In this document: one piece after another, positions 1 to 8,133 of the stretch
How the letters are laid out: each line of letters begins with the position of its first letter
How positions within the stretch are numbered: position 1 is the first letter of the stretch
Assembly (NCBI GenBank): GCA_043777375.1
Contig: JAYWHX010000036.1
Location: 1 to 64,000, forward strand
Length of the DNA: 64,000 nt
Direction: 5' to 3'
Origin: TH-plancto1 sp043777375
GTDB taxonomy: Bacteria; Planctomycetota; Planctomycetia; Planctomycetales; Planctomycetaceae
The notes under the pieces: model-generated
The model's database searches: none
What the model was told of the DNA's origin: nothing
What the model saw: only the letters and a program-made list of their open reading frames with translations
Program-made: the position numbers and the translations under genes

Positions 1-482
1 AACCGGCGACCAAGCTGAACAGATCCATGACGAAATCCTGACTTCGTTTGCGTTTAGGCACGTGTTGCAATTTCAACCGTCAAGCCAGAGCCCGCTCGAT
101 GAGGCAGCCCATTCAGACCGCCGAAGACGCCATGCTAGAGGCCGGAAGGTCACTTCGCCAGCGAATAATCAGTGAAGTGGCATGCTTCCGGCTCGAAGGG
201 CACTGCTCACTCGCAGTACGAAATCTCGCAGATTTTGAATTCGCGAGCGAGCGGCCGGTCAGTCTGTCGAGTCCGCTTCACGTATGAACTTGTCAATAAC
301 ACTGGCTCGTTCGGCGTGCGATCTTCGCGTCATGTTCTGTGTTGCGGAGGTGACGTGATTTTCATGTCACGCACTCAGTGTCAGCGGAAGTGGTACCGGA
401 ACTCGTACGTCGAGGGGACTCGACAGACTGACGTCTACCGCTCGCTGTTGCCGCTGGCAACTGACTCGTGCGAGGCTCGGTC
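1..482. other. Left-edge spacer without a confident gene
   Basis: I see no convincing coding region here: the open frames on the plus strand overlap each other, have no recognisable motifs and run into the end of the cytochrome gene. The stretch does hold two inverted copies of a dispersed repeat (245-274 and 416-448), listed separately. Confidence 0.6.
245..448. repeat. Inverted pair of dispersed repeat with core CGTCAGTCTGTCGAGTCC
   Basis: Positions 245-274 read GAGCGAGCGG, a short variable part, then GTCAGTCTGTCGAGTCC. Positions 416-448 are the reverse complement of the same unit, with core CGTCAGTCTGTCGAGTCC preceded by ACAGCGAGCGG. A third copy lies at 63401-63434, upstream of mutS. Three copies at both ends of a 64-kb window suggest a dispersed family, not chance. 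Confidence 0.75.
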
Positions 483-3449
483 TCACTCGCCGCTTGGCGA
501 ATCCCGTAGAGTCACTGGCTCGGCACCTGGTTCCGCCACAGCTGTGGTTGTCGCAGGGGGGAGTTCCGGGGCCCCTTCGCGTTGGAGCGGGTAGATGACC
601 AGAGGTTCCGCAGCGTGATTGGCAGCGGGGTATTTCTCGCGAGCTTTGGGGATGGCTTCCCCACGGATGACGTCGTCGTCCTTGTACCGCTCATGCATCT
701 CTTGATGGTGATCGGCTTTCGGCATGTCACCCAGTTGGGTGTAGAGCTGGGTGAGTCCGTAGTGAGCGCGGAAGCTTTCGGAGTCGATTGTAAGGACTCG
801 TTCGTAGGCGGTGATGGCCTCTTTGATGAGGGCTTCCCGTTCGGGCTTGCGGTCGTCGCCGCGAATCTGGCGGGCTTGGTCGAACAGGACACCGCCCAGT
901 TCCAGCCACACGTCGTCATCGAAGCTGAAGTCGAACTTACGCTTCACGCGTTCGGGCGAGTTGTTGTTCTCCAGAATGCTGCGGTACGCGAGCTCAGCGT
1001 CTTTCAGCTGGCCTTGTTGACGGCTGATCAAGCCACCGAACCACGCAGCTGTCCATTCGGGAGCCGGCGGGTCTTTGAATTCTCGCGAGCGATTGAGAGC
1101 GGCTGTGGCCTCATCGAGTCGGCCCTCGGAGAAGTAGACGCGAGCGAGGTTGAGAGGCCCGTCGAAGCGATTGAGCTTCTCGACCTCGGTGAAGGCCTGC
1201 TCGGCCTGTTTGAGTTCGGCCTTGCCTTCGAGGAAGAGTCCGATGCCATAGTCATTCCAGCGTTGCCAAACGGGGATTTCGGTTTTCTGCTCAACCAATG
1301 GCTTTTCGATCCCCTCGACGGGGAGCGTGATTTTATCGCTGGCAATCGTCACGACAGGGAGCGGATTCCTGAACGGCTTTCCGGGTTCGTAGCCGCGCAT
1401 CGGCAGATCGCCCGGCTTGGCAGTCTTGGTGACGTAGTCTATGTACTCCTGGTCGAACTTGCGGTACTGGAGTTTCACTTCGATGGTCACGTGATCGTCC
1501 AGCGTTGGCGGCAACGTGATGCCATAGTGTGCGACCTGGCCGGCCCCAGGTGGAACCTGGTGATTGTAGAGCGGGACCCGGATGTCTTGCGGGTTTCGGC
1601 GATTAATTCTGTTGCCCTGCTCGTCGAGCAGGAAGACATTAATGAAGTGGGACCAGCGGTCGACCGCTTGCTTCTCATCCATGCCACCGCTACGGCCAAT
1701 GATTTTTCCATTGCTGGTGACCTTGACATCGACCCAGATTTCGTTGGAATCGACTGTGCCTTGCGACAGAGGGTGACCCATCTTCAGCGTTCGAATGACC
1801 GCTTCCAGGAGATAACTACTCCCTGGCTTGAGGGTCGGGAGCGTCGGACGCAGTGGAGCATGCAAGTGTCCTTCAATCTTGCCTTCTTCTTTAATTCCAA
1901 AGATGTCCACACGCGAGCTGCCGACGAGGAATTTCTGATGGCGGGCGACAGCGTCGTCATTCCCCTTCAGCCAGGCGAGTCCTGTATTGGCTGCTGGAAA
2001 TAAGTGATCGTGGACGGACAGTTTTCCGGATAGGTCGAAGTCCTTCGCACCGAAGTCCTTCGACTCGGCCAGTGGCATATGACATTCGTTGCAATTCGAC
2101 TTGGCAACATCAGGATAATAAAAGCTCTTCACCCCATGGCCGGAGACTCCCGAGAGCCGATAGCTGTCGTAGTGATTCTGGCCGCGTACAAAATCGCGAT
2201 AGTGATTGAGTTCGTAGGGCAAGCCGACCTTGTGGCAGGTGGAACAAAACTCCGCCGTCTTGTGATGCGGCTTGAGGAAGGTGTTTTTATGGAACGTGGG
2301 CTTGGACTTCACGAGCTGGTTGTTGATCCATTGCAGGACAGGGTCGCTCGATTTCGCAAACGGGTAGTGGATCGGCTCTTCGATCGTGAAGTCCGCATTG
2401 CCGACCGTACTATTGACGTGCGTGATTGCGTGACAGGTCGTGCAGGTGATTCCGGCATGCGCCGTCGCGTGTTTTTGCAGATCATAGTTCGGATCGTCGA
2501 AGGCTCCGCTGAAGAACGGCACTGGATCGTGGCATCCGGCACACCAGCGTGACGACTGCACATTGCCGTCACGTTTCATGCCCATTTCTCGCGTCTCGCG
2601 AATGCTGGCGAGATACATCGGGTTATTGAATGAGCTGAGGCGGTGAGAGCTTTGGCTCCACTGGGCATGCACGTCGGCATGACATTTCTTGCAGTAGTCA
2701 TCCATCATCAGGGTGTCAGCAGGAATGAAATTCCCCGTGGCTGTCCGAGCCAGTGACGGATGGAAGTACTGCTCTCCTTCCTTCGGTCCGGCGACGTTCC
2801 ATTTGCGAGGATCGGCAGAATGGCTGACAGCGATTGCGATGACCGCTACTGCCACGGCTCCGAGATAACCGAGGCCGTACTTCCACTGGAGTTTCGGCCC
2901 TGCAAGGCGATGCAGCAGATACAGCCAGATACCGAACAGCGGGCTGATGACGTGGACCCAGTAGGCGATCGAGCGGGCTTGAGGTTGTTTCAATTCGAAG
3001 CCGCTGACCCGAAACAGAGCCAAGCCTGAGACTAAAACCACGATGCTCGCAGCGAACAGGGCATATCCAACGTTAACGGCCCGGCGGTTCTTGCGCCCGA
3101 GTGTGTTCTTGATATGGATGGCGCAGAACACGATGAAGGGGACGATCAGCAACAACCCAAGAATCAGATGGCCTAGGAACATGCAGAGGTAAAAGAAGTT
3201 CTCGTAAGTCTTCCCAGTCGACCACTCCATCAATGTGATCGTGCTCAGGTACGCAGAATTCGCAATCAAAAGTGCGAGCAATGCCAGTACGAGGTACAAG
3301 AGCTTGCGCAGCTTGGGGCCGATCGCTTTTTTGACGACGACTCGCGGAGGGGGAGTGTGCCCAGAACCGGAAGCCATTGTTTTTGGAATCGAGACCGAGG
3401 GAGGAATCTGCGGAGGGCCGCTGCCCAATGGAGACAATGAATCAGACAT
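483..3449 (-). CDS. Five-haem membrane cytochrome c with C-terminal TPR repeats
   Basis: The protein is about 988 residues from the chosen ATG (residues MSDSL); an in-frame ATG lies 8 codons upstream at 3473, and neither has a clear ribosome-binding site. The first 210 residues contain about five hydrophobic segments (near 49-72, 84-110, 127-147, 162-179 and 192-209). Five CXXCH haem sites follow: CKKCH 253, CAGCH 303, CTTCH 336, CSTCH 402 and CNECH 453. The middle is a beta-rich domain. The last ~250 residues read as tetratricopeptide repeats (for example ALNRSREF and AYERVLTID). The layout resembles cytochrome c554-like multihaem proteins. It probably passes electrons at or outside the membrane, but donor and acceptor cannot be told from sequence. 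It is divergent from nuoA, about 370 bp away. Confidence 0.85.
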   Translation of the reverse strand: MSDSLSPLGSGPPQIPPSVSIPKTMASGSGHTPPPRVVVKKAIGPKLRKLLYLVLALLALLIANSAYLSTITLMEWSTGKTYENFFYLCMFLGHLILGLLLIVPFIVFCAIHIKNTLGRKNRRAVNVGYALFAASIVVLVSGLALFRVSGFELKQPQARSIAYWVHVISPLFGIWLYLLHRLAGPKLQWKYGLGYLGAVAVAVIAIAVSHSADPRKWNVAGPKEGEQYFHPSLARTATGNFIPADTLMMDDYCKKCHADVHAQWSQSSHRLSSFNNPMYLASIRETREMGMKRDGNVQSSRWCAGCHDPVPFFSGAFDDPNYDLQKHATAHAGITCTTCHAITHVNSTVGNADFTIEEPIHYPFAKSSDPVLQWINNQLVKSKPTFHKNTFLKPHHKTAEFCSTCHKVGLPYELNHYRDFVRGQNHYDSYRLSGVSGHGVKSFYYPDVAKSNCNECHMPLAESKDFGAKDFDLSGKLSVHDHLFPAANTGLAWLKGNDDAVARHQKFLVGSSRVDIFGIKEEGKIEGHLHAPLRPTLPTLKPGSSYLLEAVIRTLKMGHPLSQGTVDSNEIWVDVKVTSNGKIIGRSGGMDEKQAVDRWSHFINVFLLDEQGNRINRRNPQDIRVPLYNHQVPPGAGQVAHYGITLPPTLDDHVTIEVKLQYRKFDQEYIDYVTKTAKPGDLPMRGYEPGKPFRNPLPVVTIASDKITLPVEGIEKPLVEQKTEIPVWQRWNDYGIGLFLEGKAELKQAEQAFTEVEKLNRFDGPLNLARVYFSEGRLDEATAALNRSREFKDPPAPEWTAAWFGGLISRQQGQLKDAELAYRSILENNNSPERVKRKFDFSFDDDVWLELGGVLFDQARQIRGDDRKPEREALIKEAITAYERVLTIDSESFRAHYGLTQLYTQLGDMPKADHHQEMHERYKDDDVIRGEAIPKAREKYPAANHAAEPLVIYPLQREGAPELPPATTTAVAEPGAEPVTLRDSPSGE

Positions 3450-3818
3450 GGGACGCACCAAAAAGGAAACCATCCAGAATGCTGGGGATAAACGTGGGCA
3501 CGCTGGATGTATTCAAGACATTCTAGCGTCGTGTCGGTATTTTCCCATGTGTGTTCTGGTACTGGGGGCGGGCAATTCGACGAGTGGTTTTGAGTCTTGG
3601 GTTGGTGTGCGGATTGGCCATTCGAGATTCACGCGGGCGACTCTGGGCACATCGACGCCCTGCCGCGAATTCTCATGAGTTGGAGTCAGTCACAAGTGTC
3701 GCGCATCCCCTTGAAGCCCTCCGTCGTATCCCCTACGATCCGTAGAGTTTCAGCTGACGGGCCGCAGGTCTGGAGATGAGTCAACGGATGGCTTGTTTCG
3801 CTGAAGTTCTTCTCCTGC
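3450..3818. promoter_or_regulatory. Divergent spacer between cytochrome gene and nuoA
   Basis: About 370 bp separate two divergently read genes, so both promoters should lie here. I could not pick a convincing -35/-10 pair or operator and see no coding frame with recognisable content. Confidence 0.4.
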
Positions 3819-4214
3819 ATGATGTTAGGTGCGGTTGTGGAGATTCCTCCGCTACTCTTGTATGTGGGCGCTCTGATCGGGTTCGTCATTACGAACATGG
3901 TCCTGACGCACACGATTGGCCCGCGTAAGAAGACGCCGGTCAAGGACATGCCGTATGAATCGGGCATGGACCCTGTCGGGGATGCTCGACAGCCATTCGA
4001 CGTGAAGTTTTACCTCGTCGCTGTCCTGTTTCTGGTATTTGATGTCGAGTTGCTTTTCCTCTACCCCTGGGCAGTGAGTGCCTACACTGGTGAGGCGGGT
4101 GGGATTCCCGTTGAGCTGCGCGGCACAGTGTTTGGAGTCATGCTGGTGTTTATGGCGACGCTGGTGATTGCTTACGCCTATGCCTGGAAGAAGGGCGTCT
4201 TCAAGTGGCGGTAG
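3819..4214 (+). CDS. nuoA: NADH-quinone oxidoreductase subunit A
   Basis: A 131-residue membrane subunit of respiratory complex I. Three hydrophobic segments are visible (about 9-30, 64-86 and 102-124). The family signature is clear: YESGMDP in the loop after the first helix, then FDVKFYLVAVLFLVFDVELLFLYPWA across the second helix, where conserved acidic residues sit near the quinone channel. It is the first gene of the nuo cluster and nuoB follows after about 80 bp. The start is the first of two adjacent ATG codons (MMLGAVV). Confidence 0.95.
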   Translation: MMLGAVVEIPPLLLYVGALIGFVITNMVLTHTIGPRKKTPVKDMPYESGMDPVGDARQPFDVKFYLVAVLFLVFDVELLFLYPWAVSAYTGEAGGIPVELRGTVFGVMLVFMATLVIAYAYAWKKGVFKWR

Positions 4215-4295
4215 CAGATTTCGTGAGAATTCTTCTTGGATGAAATCTGCCAACAAACGCCGGAAATCTGAAGAATTCCGCTACTGGAGTGAATC

Positions 4296-4901
4296 ATGGT
4301 CGATCTGCCGAAGCAATCCGGAATGCCTGACAACGTCTTTCTGACGAAGCTCGACGCTGCGGCCAATTGGGCTCGCTCGAACAGCTTGTGGCCAATGCCG
4401 TTTGCCACAGCCTGCTGCGGAATCGAGCTGATGGCGACCGCCTCCAGCCGGTTTGACCTCGCTCGGTTCGGCGCAGAAGTCATGCGATTTTCCCCGCGTC
4501 AGTGCGATCTGATGATCGTGGCAGGCCGCGTCGCAATGAAGATGCTGCCAGTCTTGCAGCGGATTTGGCTCCAGATGCCTGAGCCCAAGTGGTGCATCTC
4601 GATGGGGGCCTGTGCCTGTACTGGGGGTGTGTTTGATACCTATGCCGTGGTTCAGGGGGTTGATCGGTTCATTCCTGTCGATCTCTATGTCCCTGGTTGT
4701 CCGCCACGCCCTGAACAGCTGATCGCCGCGATTATTGAGATGCAAGAAAAGATCATGAAGACCGGGACCTTCAATGGTCGCGAGTTTGGCAAGCGGACCG
4801 AGGCCACTGGTCCGATTCCGGTCGAACTGGCCGAAGTCCGGCGTTCGCGGGAAGCGACACTGGTGGATGGTCTGGAGATCTACCACCCACCAAAGATGTA
4901 G
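4296..4901 (+). CDS. nuoB: NADH-quinone oxidoreductase subunit B
   Basis: A 201-residue peripheral-arm subunit that carries cluster N2, the last iron-sulfur centre before quinone. All four expected cysteine ligands are present: the adjacent pair C40-C41 (FATACCGIE), C106 (MGAC) and C135 (VPGCPPRPE). The segment after C106 reads ACTGG where most homologues have ANTGG. The C-terminal ~40 residues extend beyond the core fold. Next is a Uma2-like gene, not nuoC. Confidence 0.96.
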   Translation: MVDLPKQSGMPDNVFLTKLDAAANWARSNSLWPMPFATACCGIELMATASSRFDLARFGAEVMRFSPRQCDLMIVAGRVAMKMLPVLQRIWLQMPEPKWCISMGACACTGGVFDTYAVVQGVDRFIPVDLYVPGCPPRPEQLIAAIIEMQEKIMKTGTFNGREFGKRTEATGPIPVELAEVRRSREATLVDGLEIYHPPKM

Positions 4902-4973
4902 TTCTCGGGAAAGCCTACCGGCTGCAAACGGTGGGGATTGAACTGTTCGGAGTGAAGGGGTTCAGCGACCAAG

Positions 4974-5603
4974 ATGAGATCCACGGCCAGCAAAACAATC
5001 GAGGAACCTCGATCCCGCCGTGGGACACCGGCTTGGGAGCTGGCGAGGTTGTATCCAACGCAAGGGCATTGGTCCGAGGAGGCATACTTAGAGCTCCACT
5101 CCAATCAGTTGATTGAGTTCACCCACGGGATGCTGGAGTTTTTGGAGATGCCGACACTGAAGCATCAGCTCATCGTGGCTTATCTCTACGAGCGGCTTCA
5201 GGCACATGTTCGTCGAGAAAAACTCGGCAAGGTTCTCTTTGCCCCTCTGCGTATTCGAGTCGCACCGGAAACGATTCGCGAGCCTGATGTCGTTTACCTG
5301 TCTCACAAGAAGGTTCCTCGAAACAAGATGAGGCCACCCGAAGGGGCTGACCTTGTCGTCGAAGTCGTCAGTCCCAGCGAAGAAAGCCGCAAGCGAGATC
5401 TCATCGAGAAGCGTCGCGACTACGCCGGGGCAGGCATCGCGGAGTACTGGATCGTGGACCCCGATAACGCCACAATTACGGTTCTGGCCCTCAACAGAAT
5501 GAAGTATGAGCAGGCTGGCAAGTATAAGTTAGGCCAGAAGGCGATTTCCCGGCATCTGCCTGGGTTCGAAATCGATGTGACCGAGGCCCTAGCTGCTGAG
5601 TGA
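4974..5603 (+). CDS. Uma2-family (DUF820) PD-(D/E)XK nuclease-like protein
   Basis: A 209-residue protein of the Uma2 family, which adopts a restriction-endonuclease-like fold. The expected acidic and lysine positions are visible: EPDVVYL, then LVVEVVSPS, then RDLIEKRRDY, followed by the family hallmark AEYWIVDPDN. The catalytic set appears intact. It sits in the same orientation inside the nuo cluster, 72 bp after nuoB and 52 bp before nuoC, where no complex I subunit is expected. Uma2 proteins are common as multicopy genes in planctomycetes and cyanobacteria, and their cellular role is not settled. Family assignment is firm; any link to complex I is only positional. Confidence 0.9.
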   Translation: MRSTASKTIEEPRSRRGTPAWELARLYPTQGHWSEEAYLELHSNQLIEFTHGMLEFLEMPTLKHQLIVAYLYERLQAHVRREKLGKVLFAPLRIRVAPETIREPDVVYLSHKKVPRNKMRPPEGADLVVEVVSPSEESRKRDLIEKRRDYAGAGIAEYWIVDPDNATITVLALNRMKYEQAGKYKLGQKAISRHLPGFEIDVTEALAAE

Positions 5604-5655
5604 CTCAACCTTCCTCCACTTCTGACAGAACACTGGCGACTGAAAACCTTCCCCC

Positions 5656-6141
5656 ATGACCGACCTGCAACCCCTCATCGACAAGTTCGCTCTGACCACC
5701 AGCGAGTTCCGCGATAACCGCCGCGTCGTGGTGGCTTCGGACAAGCTGTTGGCGTTGTTAGAAACGTTGAAGAACTCGCACGGGTTCAGCATGCTGGTCG
5801 ACATCACTTGTGTCGATTATCTGGAGTACGAAGGGGCAGCGGATCGCTTCGGAGTTGTCTACTGCCTGCTGAGCATGGCGACAGGTGAGCGACTGATCGT
5901 CAAGACGTTCATCAACGACCCCAACCCGACGCTGCCGACCGTAACCACCATGTGGCGTGGTGCGGATTGGATGGAGCGTGAAGTCTACGACATGTTCGGG
6001 ATTACCTTCACGGGGCACCCCGACCTGCGCCGCATTCTGATGCCAGACGAGTTCAGTGCCTTCCCCCTGCGGAAAGACTACCCGCTCAAGGGCCGCGGCG
6101 AACGCCACAACTTCCCGGTGATTACCCGGTCGGAGAGTTAG
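5656..6141 (+). CDS. nuoC: NADH-quinone oxidoreductase subunit C
   Basis: A 161-residue 30-kDa-type subunit of the peripheral arm. The signature EREVYDMFGI followed by FTGHPDLRRILMPDEF is complete near residues 107-136, and the tail KDYPLKGRGER is typical. It is a separate gene here, not fused to nuoD as in enterobacteria. A short palindrome-bearing spacer (6142-6222) separates it from nuoD. Confidence 0.95.
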   Translation: MTDLQPLIDKFALTTSEFRDNRRVVVASDKLLALLETLKNSHGFSMLVDITCVDYLEYEGAADRFGVVYCLLSMATGERLIVKTFINDPNPTLPTVTTMWRGADWMEREVYDMFGITFTGHPDLRRILMPDEFSAFPLRKDYPLKGRGERHNFPVITRSES

Positions 6142-6165
6142 CCGCGTGAAGCGAAATGTGCCGCA

Positions 6166-6181
6166 GCAGGCTGACGCCTGC
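6166..6181. repeat. Short palindrome in the nuoC-nuoD spacer
   Basis: GCAGGC-TGAC-GCCTGC forms a perfect 6-bp stem with a 4-nt loop, followed by CGCTC. It resembles the dispersed unit GACTGACGTCT...CCGCTCG seen at 420-445, so it may be a diverged member of that family. Confidence 0.5.
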
Positions 6182-6222
6182 CGCTCTCCTTCGACCACCC
6201 ACTCACCACAAACTCTCTCCCC

Positions 6223-7443
6223 ATGCCTCTGACAGCCGCCAACACGATGCCTCCGGATGCTCCTGACCAGGAGTATCACTGGACCCTCAACTTCGGGCCG
6301 CAGCATCCGGCCACACATACCACTCTCCGCCTGGTGCTGACGCTGGATGGGGAGCGCGTGATCAACGCCGTCCCGCATATCGGTTATCTGCACAGCGGAT
6401 TCGAGAAGCTGGCCGAGCATCTCGACTTCAACCAATACGTGACCATCGTTGACCGGATGAACTACCTGTCACCGCTGGCCAACGAAATCAGCTGGCACCA
6501 TGCGGTCGAGAAACTGCTGAACATCGAGTTGACACCGCGCTGTAAATACTTGCGGACGATCTTGGCCGAGATGATGCGGCTGCATGACCATCTGCTGAAC
6601 TGCGGGACAAGTGCTCTCGACCTCGGAGCGTTCACCGCGTTCCTCTATTTCTTCGAGCAAAGGGAGCTGATCTACAACATCGTCGAGTACGCCTCGGGCC
6701 AGCGGTTCCACACCAGCTACACCCGCGTCGGCGGCGTCATGTTCGATGTCAACACCGAATGGGTCAACCAAGTCCGCAGCTTCACCAAGCAGTTTCGCAA
6801 GACACACGACGAAGTCCACAAGCTGCTGACCCGCAACCGCATCTTCATCGACCGGACCAAGGGGATTGGCGTCCTGACTAAGGAGGACGCGATCAACTTC
6901 AGCTGTACTGGGCCGATTGCCCGAGCCAGTGGAGTGGTTCGCGACCTGCGGAAAGACGAGCCGTACCTGGCGTACCCAGATCTCGATTTCAAGGTCATCT
7001 GCTCGCAGGGTGGCGACTGCTACGCCCGCTACTTGGTCCGCATGCAGGAGATGATCGAAAGTATCCAGATCATCGAGCAGGCGATTGAGAACATTCCCGG
7101 CGGCCCTGTGAACGTCGATGTGGGTTCGAAGGTGGTCCTACCCTCGAAGCCGGCGGTGTACCGCAGCATTGAAGGCCTGATCCAGCACTTTGAAGTCAAC
7201 ATGCCGAACCGCGGCTACGAAGTTCCGCACGACGAGATCTACGCCGCCACCGAATCGCCGAACGGTGAACTCGGGTTCTACATTGTGGGCCAGGACAGCA
7301 CACGAGCGTACCGGGCTCGCACACGGCCTCCTTCTTACATCCACTTTTCGGTCTTCCCCCACCTGATTCGCGGGCATCAGCTCAGCGACGTGGTGGCGGT
7401 GCTGGGAAGTCTGAACATCATTGCGGCGGAGCTTGACCGATGA
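6223..7443 (+). CDS. nuoD: NADH-quinone oxidoreductase subunit D
   Basis: A 406-residue 49-kDa-type subunit that forms much of the quinone-binding cavity with NuoB. The N-terminal signature NFGPQHPATHTTLRL, the GYLHSGFEKLAE segment and the C-terminal DVVAVLGSLNIIAAELDR are all present. The length is normal for an unfused NuoD. The stop overlaps the nuoE start by 4 bp (ATGA), which suggests translational coupling. Confidence 0.97.
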   Translation: MPLTAANTMPPDAPDQEYHWTLNFGPQHPATHTTLRLVLTLDGERVINAVPHIGYLHSGFEKLAEHLDFNQYVTIVDRMNYLSPLANEISWHHAVEKLLNIELTPRCKYLRTILAEMMRLHDHLLNCGTSALDLGAFTAFLYFFEQRELIYNIVEYASGQRFHTSYTRVGGVMFDVNTEWVNQVRSFTKQFRKTHDEVHKLLTRNRIFIDRTKGIGVLTKEDAINFSCTGPIARASGVVRDLRKDEPYLAYPDLDFKVICSQGGDCYARYLVRMQEMIESIQIIEQAIENIPGGPVNVDVGSKVVLPSKPAVYRSIEGLIQHFEVNMPNRGYEVPHDEIYAATESPNGELGFYIVGQDSTRAYRARTRPPSYIHFSVFPHLIRGHQLSDVVAVLGSLNIIAAELDR

Positions 7444-7916
7444 GTGCCCTGACCGAAGAACTTCGCGAGAAGATTCGGGCCGAGTTCCCGAAGTACCCGA
7501 ACAAGCGGGCGGTGACGCTGCCCGCACTACACATCGTGCATGATGCCTTGCGGTGCGTGTCGACCGAGTCGATTCGCGAGATCGCGAAGCTGTTGGAACT
7601 GCATCCGTCGGAAGTCCACGACACGATGTCGTTCTACAACTTCTTCAAGGATGAACACCACCCGCTGGGTAAGCATCGCGTCTGGTTCTGCCGCAGCATC
7701 TCCTGCATGCTGCGGGGCGGCGAGGAGCTGCTGGGCGAGGTGTGCCACAAGTACAACGTGAAGCCAGGGGAGACCTCTCCCGACGGCAAGTTTACGCTGG
7801 AGTTCGCCGAGTGTCTGGGAGCCTGCGAAGGTGCCCCGTGTGCTTTGGTGGACGAAGATTGCCACATGTCACTCGATGTCGCCTCGGCGTCGAAGCTGAT
7901 CGATGGGCTAAAGTGA
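7440..7916 (+). CDS. nuoE: NADH-quinone oxidoreductase subunit E
   Basis: A 158-residue thioredoxin-like subunit of the NADH-oxidising tip, which holds the 2Fe-2S cluster N1a. The four ligands are visible as C84, C89, C125 and C129 (CRSISC and ECLGAC). The N-terminal helical part (EELREKIRAEFPKYPNKR) is typical. It overlaps nuoD by 4 bp. A small repeat ORF begins 1 bp after its stop. Confidence 0.96.
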   Translation: MSALTEELREKIRAEFPKYPNKRAVTLPALHIVHDALRCVSTESIREIAKLLELHPSEVHDTMSFYNFFKDEHHPLGKHRVWFCRSISCMLRGGEELLGEVCHKYNVKPGETSPDGKFTLEFAECLGACEGAPCALVDEDCHMSLDVASASKLIDGLK

Positions 7917-7917
7917 G

Positions 7918-8064
7918 ATGGCCTTAACGGTCTGGGTGGAGAACTCTCTCGTGTTCAATGCGACAACTGGCAAGCCAAAGACTGGAGCACCGAAGACTGG
8001 TGCCCCAAAAACAGGCGCACCGAAGACTGGAGCTCCGAACACCGGAGCACCAAAAGACCGTTAA
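7918..8064 (+). CDS. 48-residue ORF of KTGAP pentapeptide repeats
   Basis: An ATG one base after the nuoE stop opens a 48-codon frame. It begins MALTVWVENSLVF and then runs through about six near-identical five-residue units (TGKPK, TGAPK, TGAPK, TGAPK, TGAPN, TGAPK) before ending DR-stop. The underlying DNA is a 15-bp tandem array. Whether this is translated is unknown: the frame may simply be a by-product of the repeat element, since its stop lies in the right terminal inverted repeat. It lies between nuoE and nuoF in the same orientation. Confidence 0.35.
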   Translation: MALTVWVENSLVFNATTGKPKTGAPKTGAPKTGAPKTGAPNTGAPKDR

Positions 8065-8065
8065 G
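7923..8065. repeat. 15-bp tandem array bounded by perfect 11-bp inverted repeats
   Basis: CTTAACGGTCT at 7923-7933 and its exact reverse complement AGACCGTTAAG at 8055-8065 enclose about six 15-bp units of the form ACTGGAGCACCGAAG (about 7964-8054). Each unit is itself partly self-complementary (GGAGCTCC, GGTGCCCC). The structure resembles a miniature inverted-repeat element or a processed RNA hairpin. No flanking target duplication is obvious. Confidence 0.8.
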
Positions 8066-8133
8066 ACATAGATTGGAATGCCAATTGAAGCATTGCCGTC
8101 TCTTTTACCACTCCCCTTTTCCGAATTCCCACC

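Noticed and set aside
582..2003. Long plus-strand open frame antisense to the cytochrome gene
   Set aside because: It has no family motif, while the opposite strand encodes five CXXCH sites and TPR repeats.
7964..8054. CRISPR-like array
   Set aside because: The 15-bp units are directly tandem with no spacers between them and no cas genes nearby.
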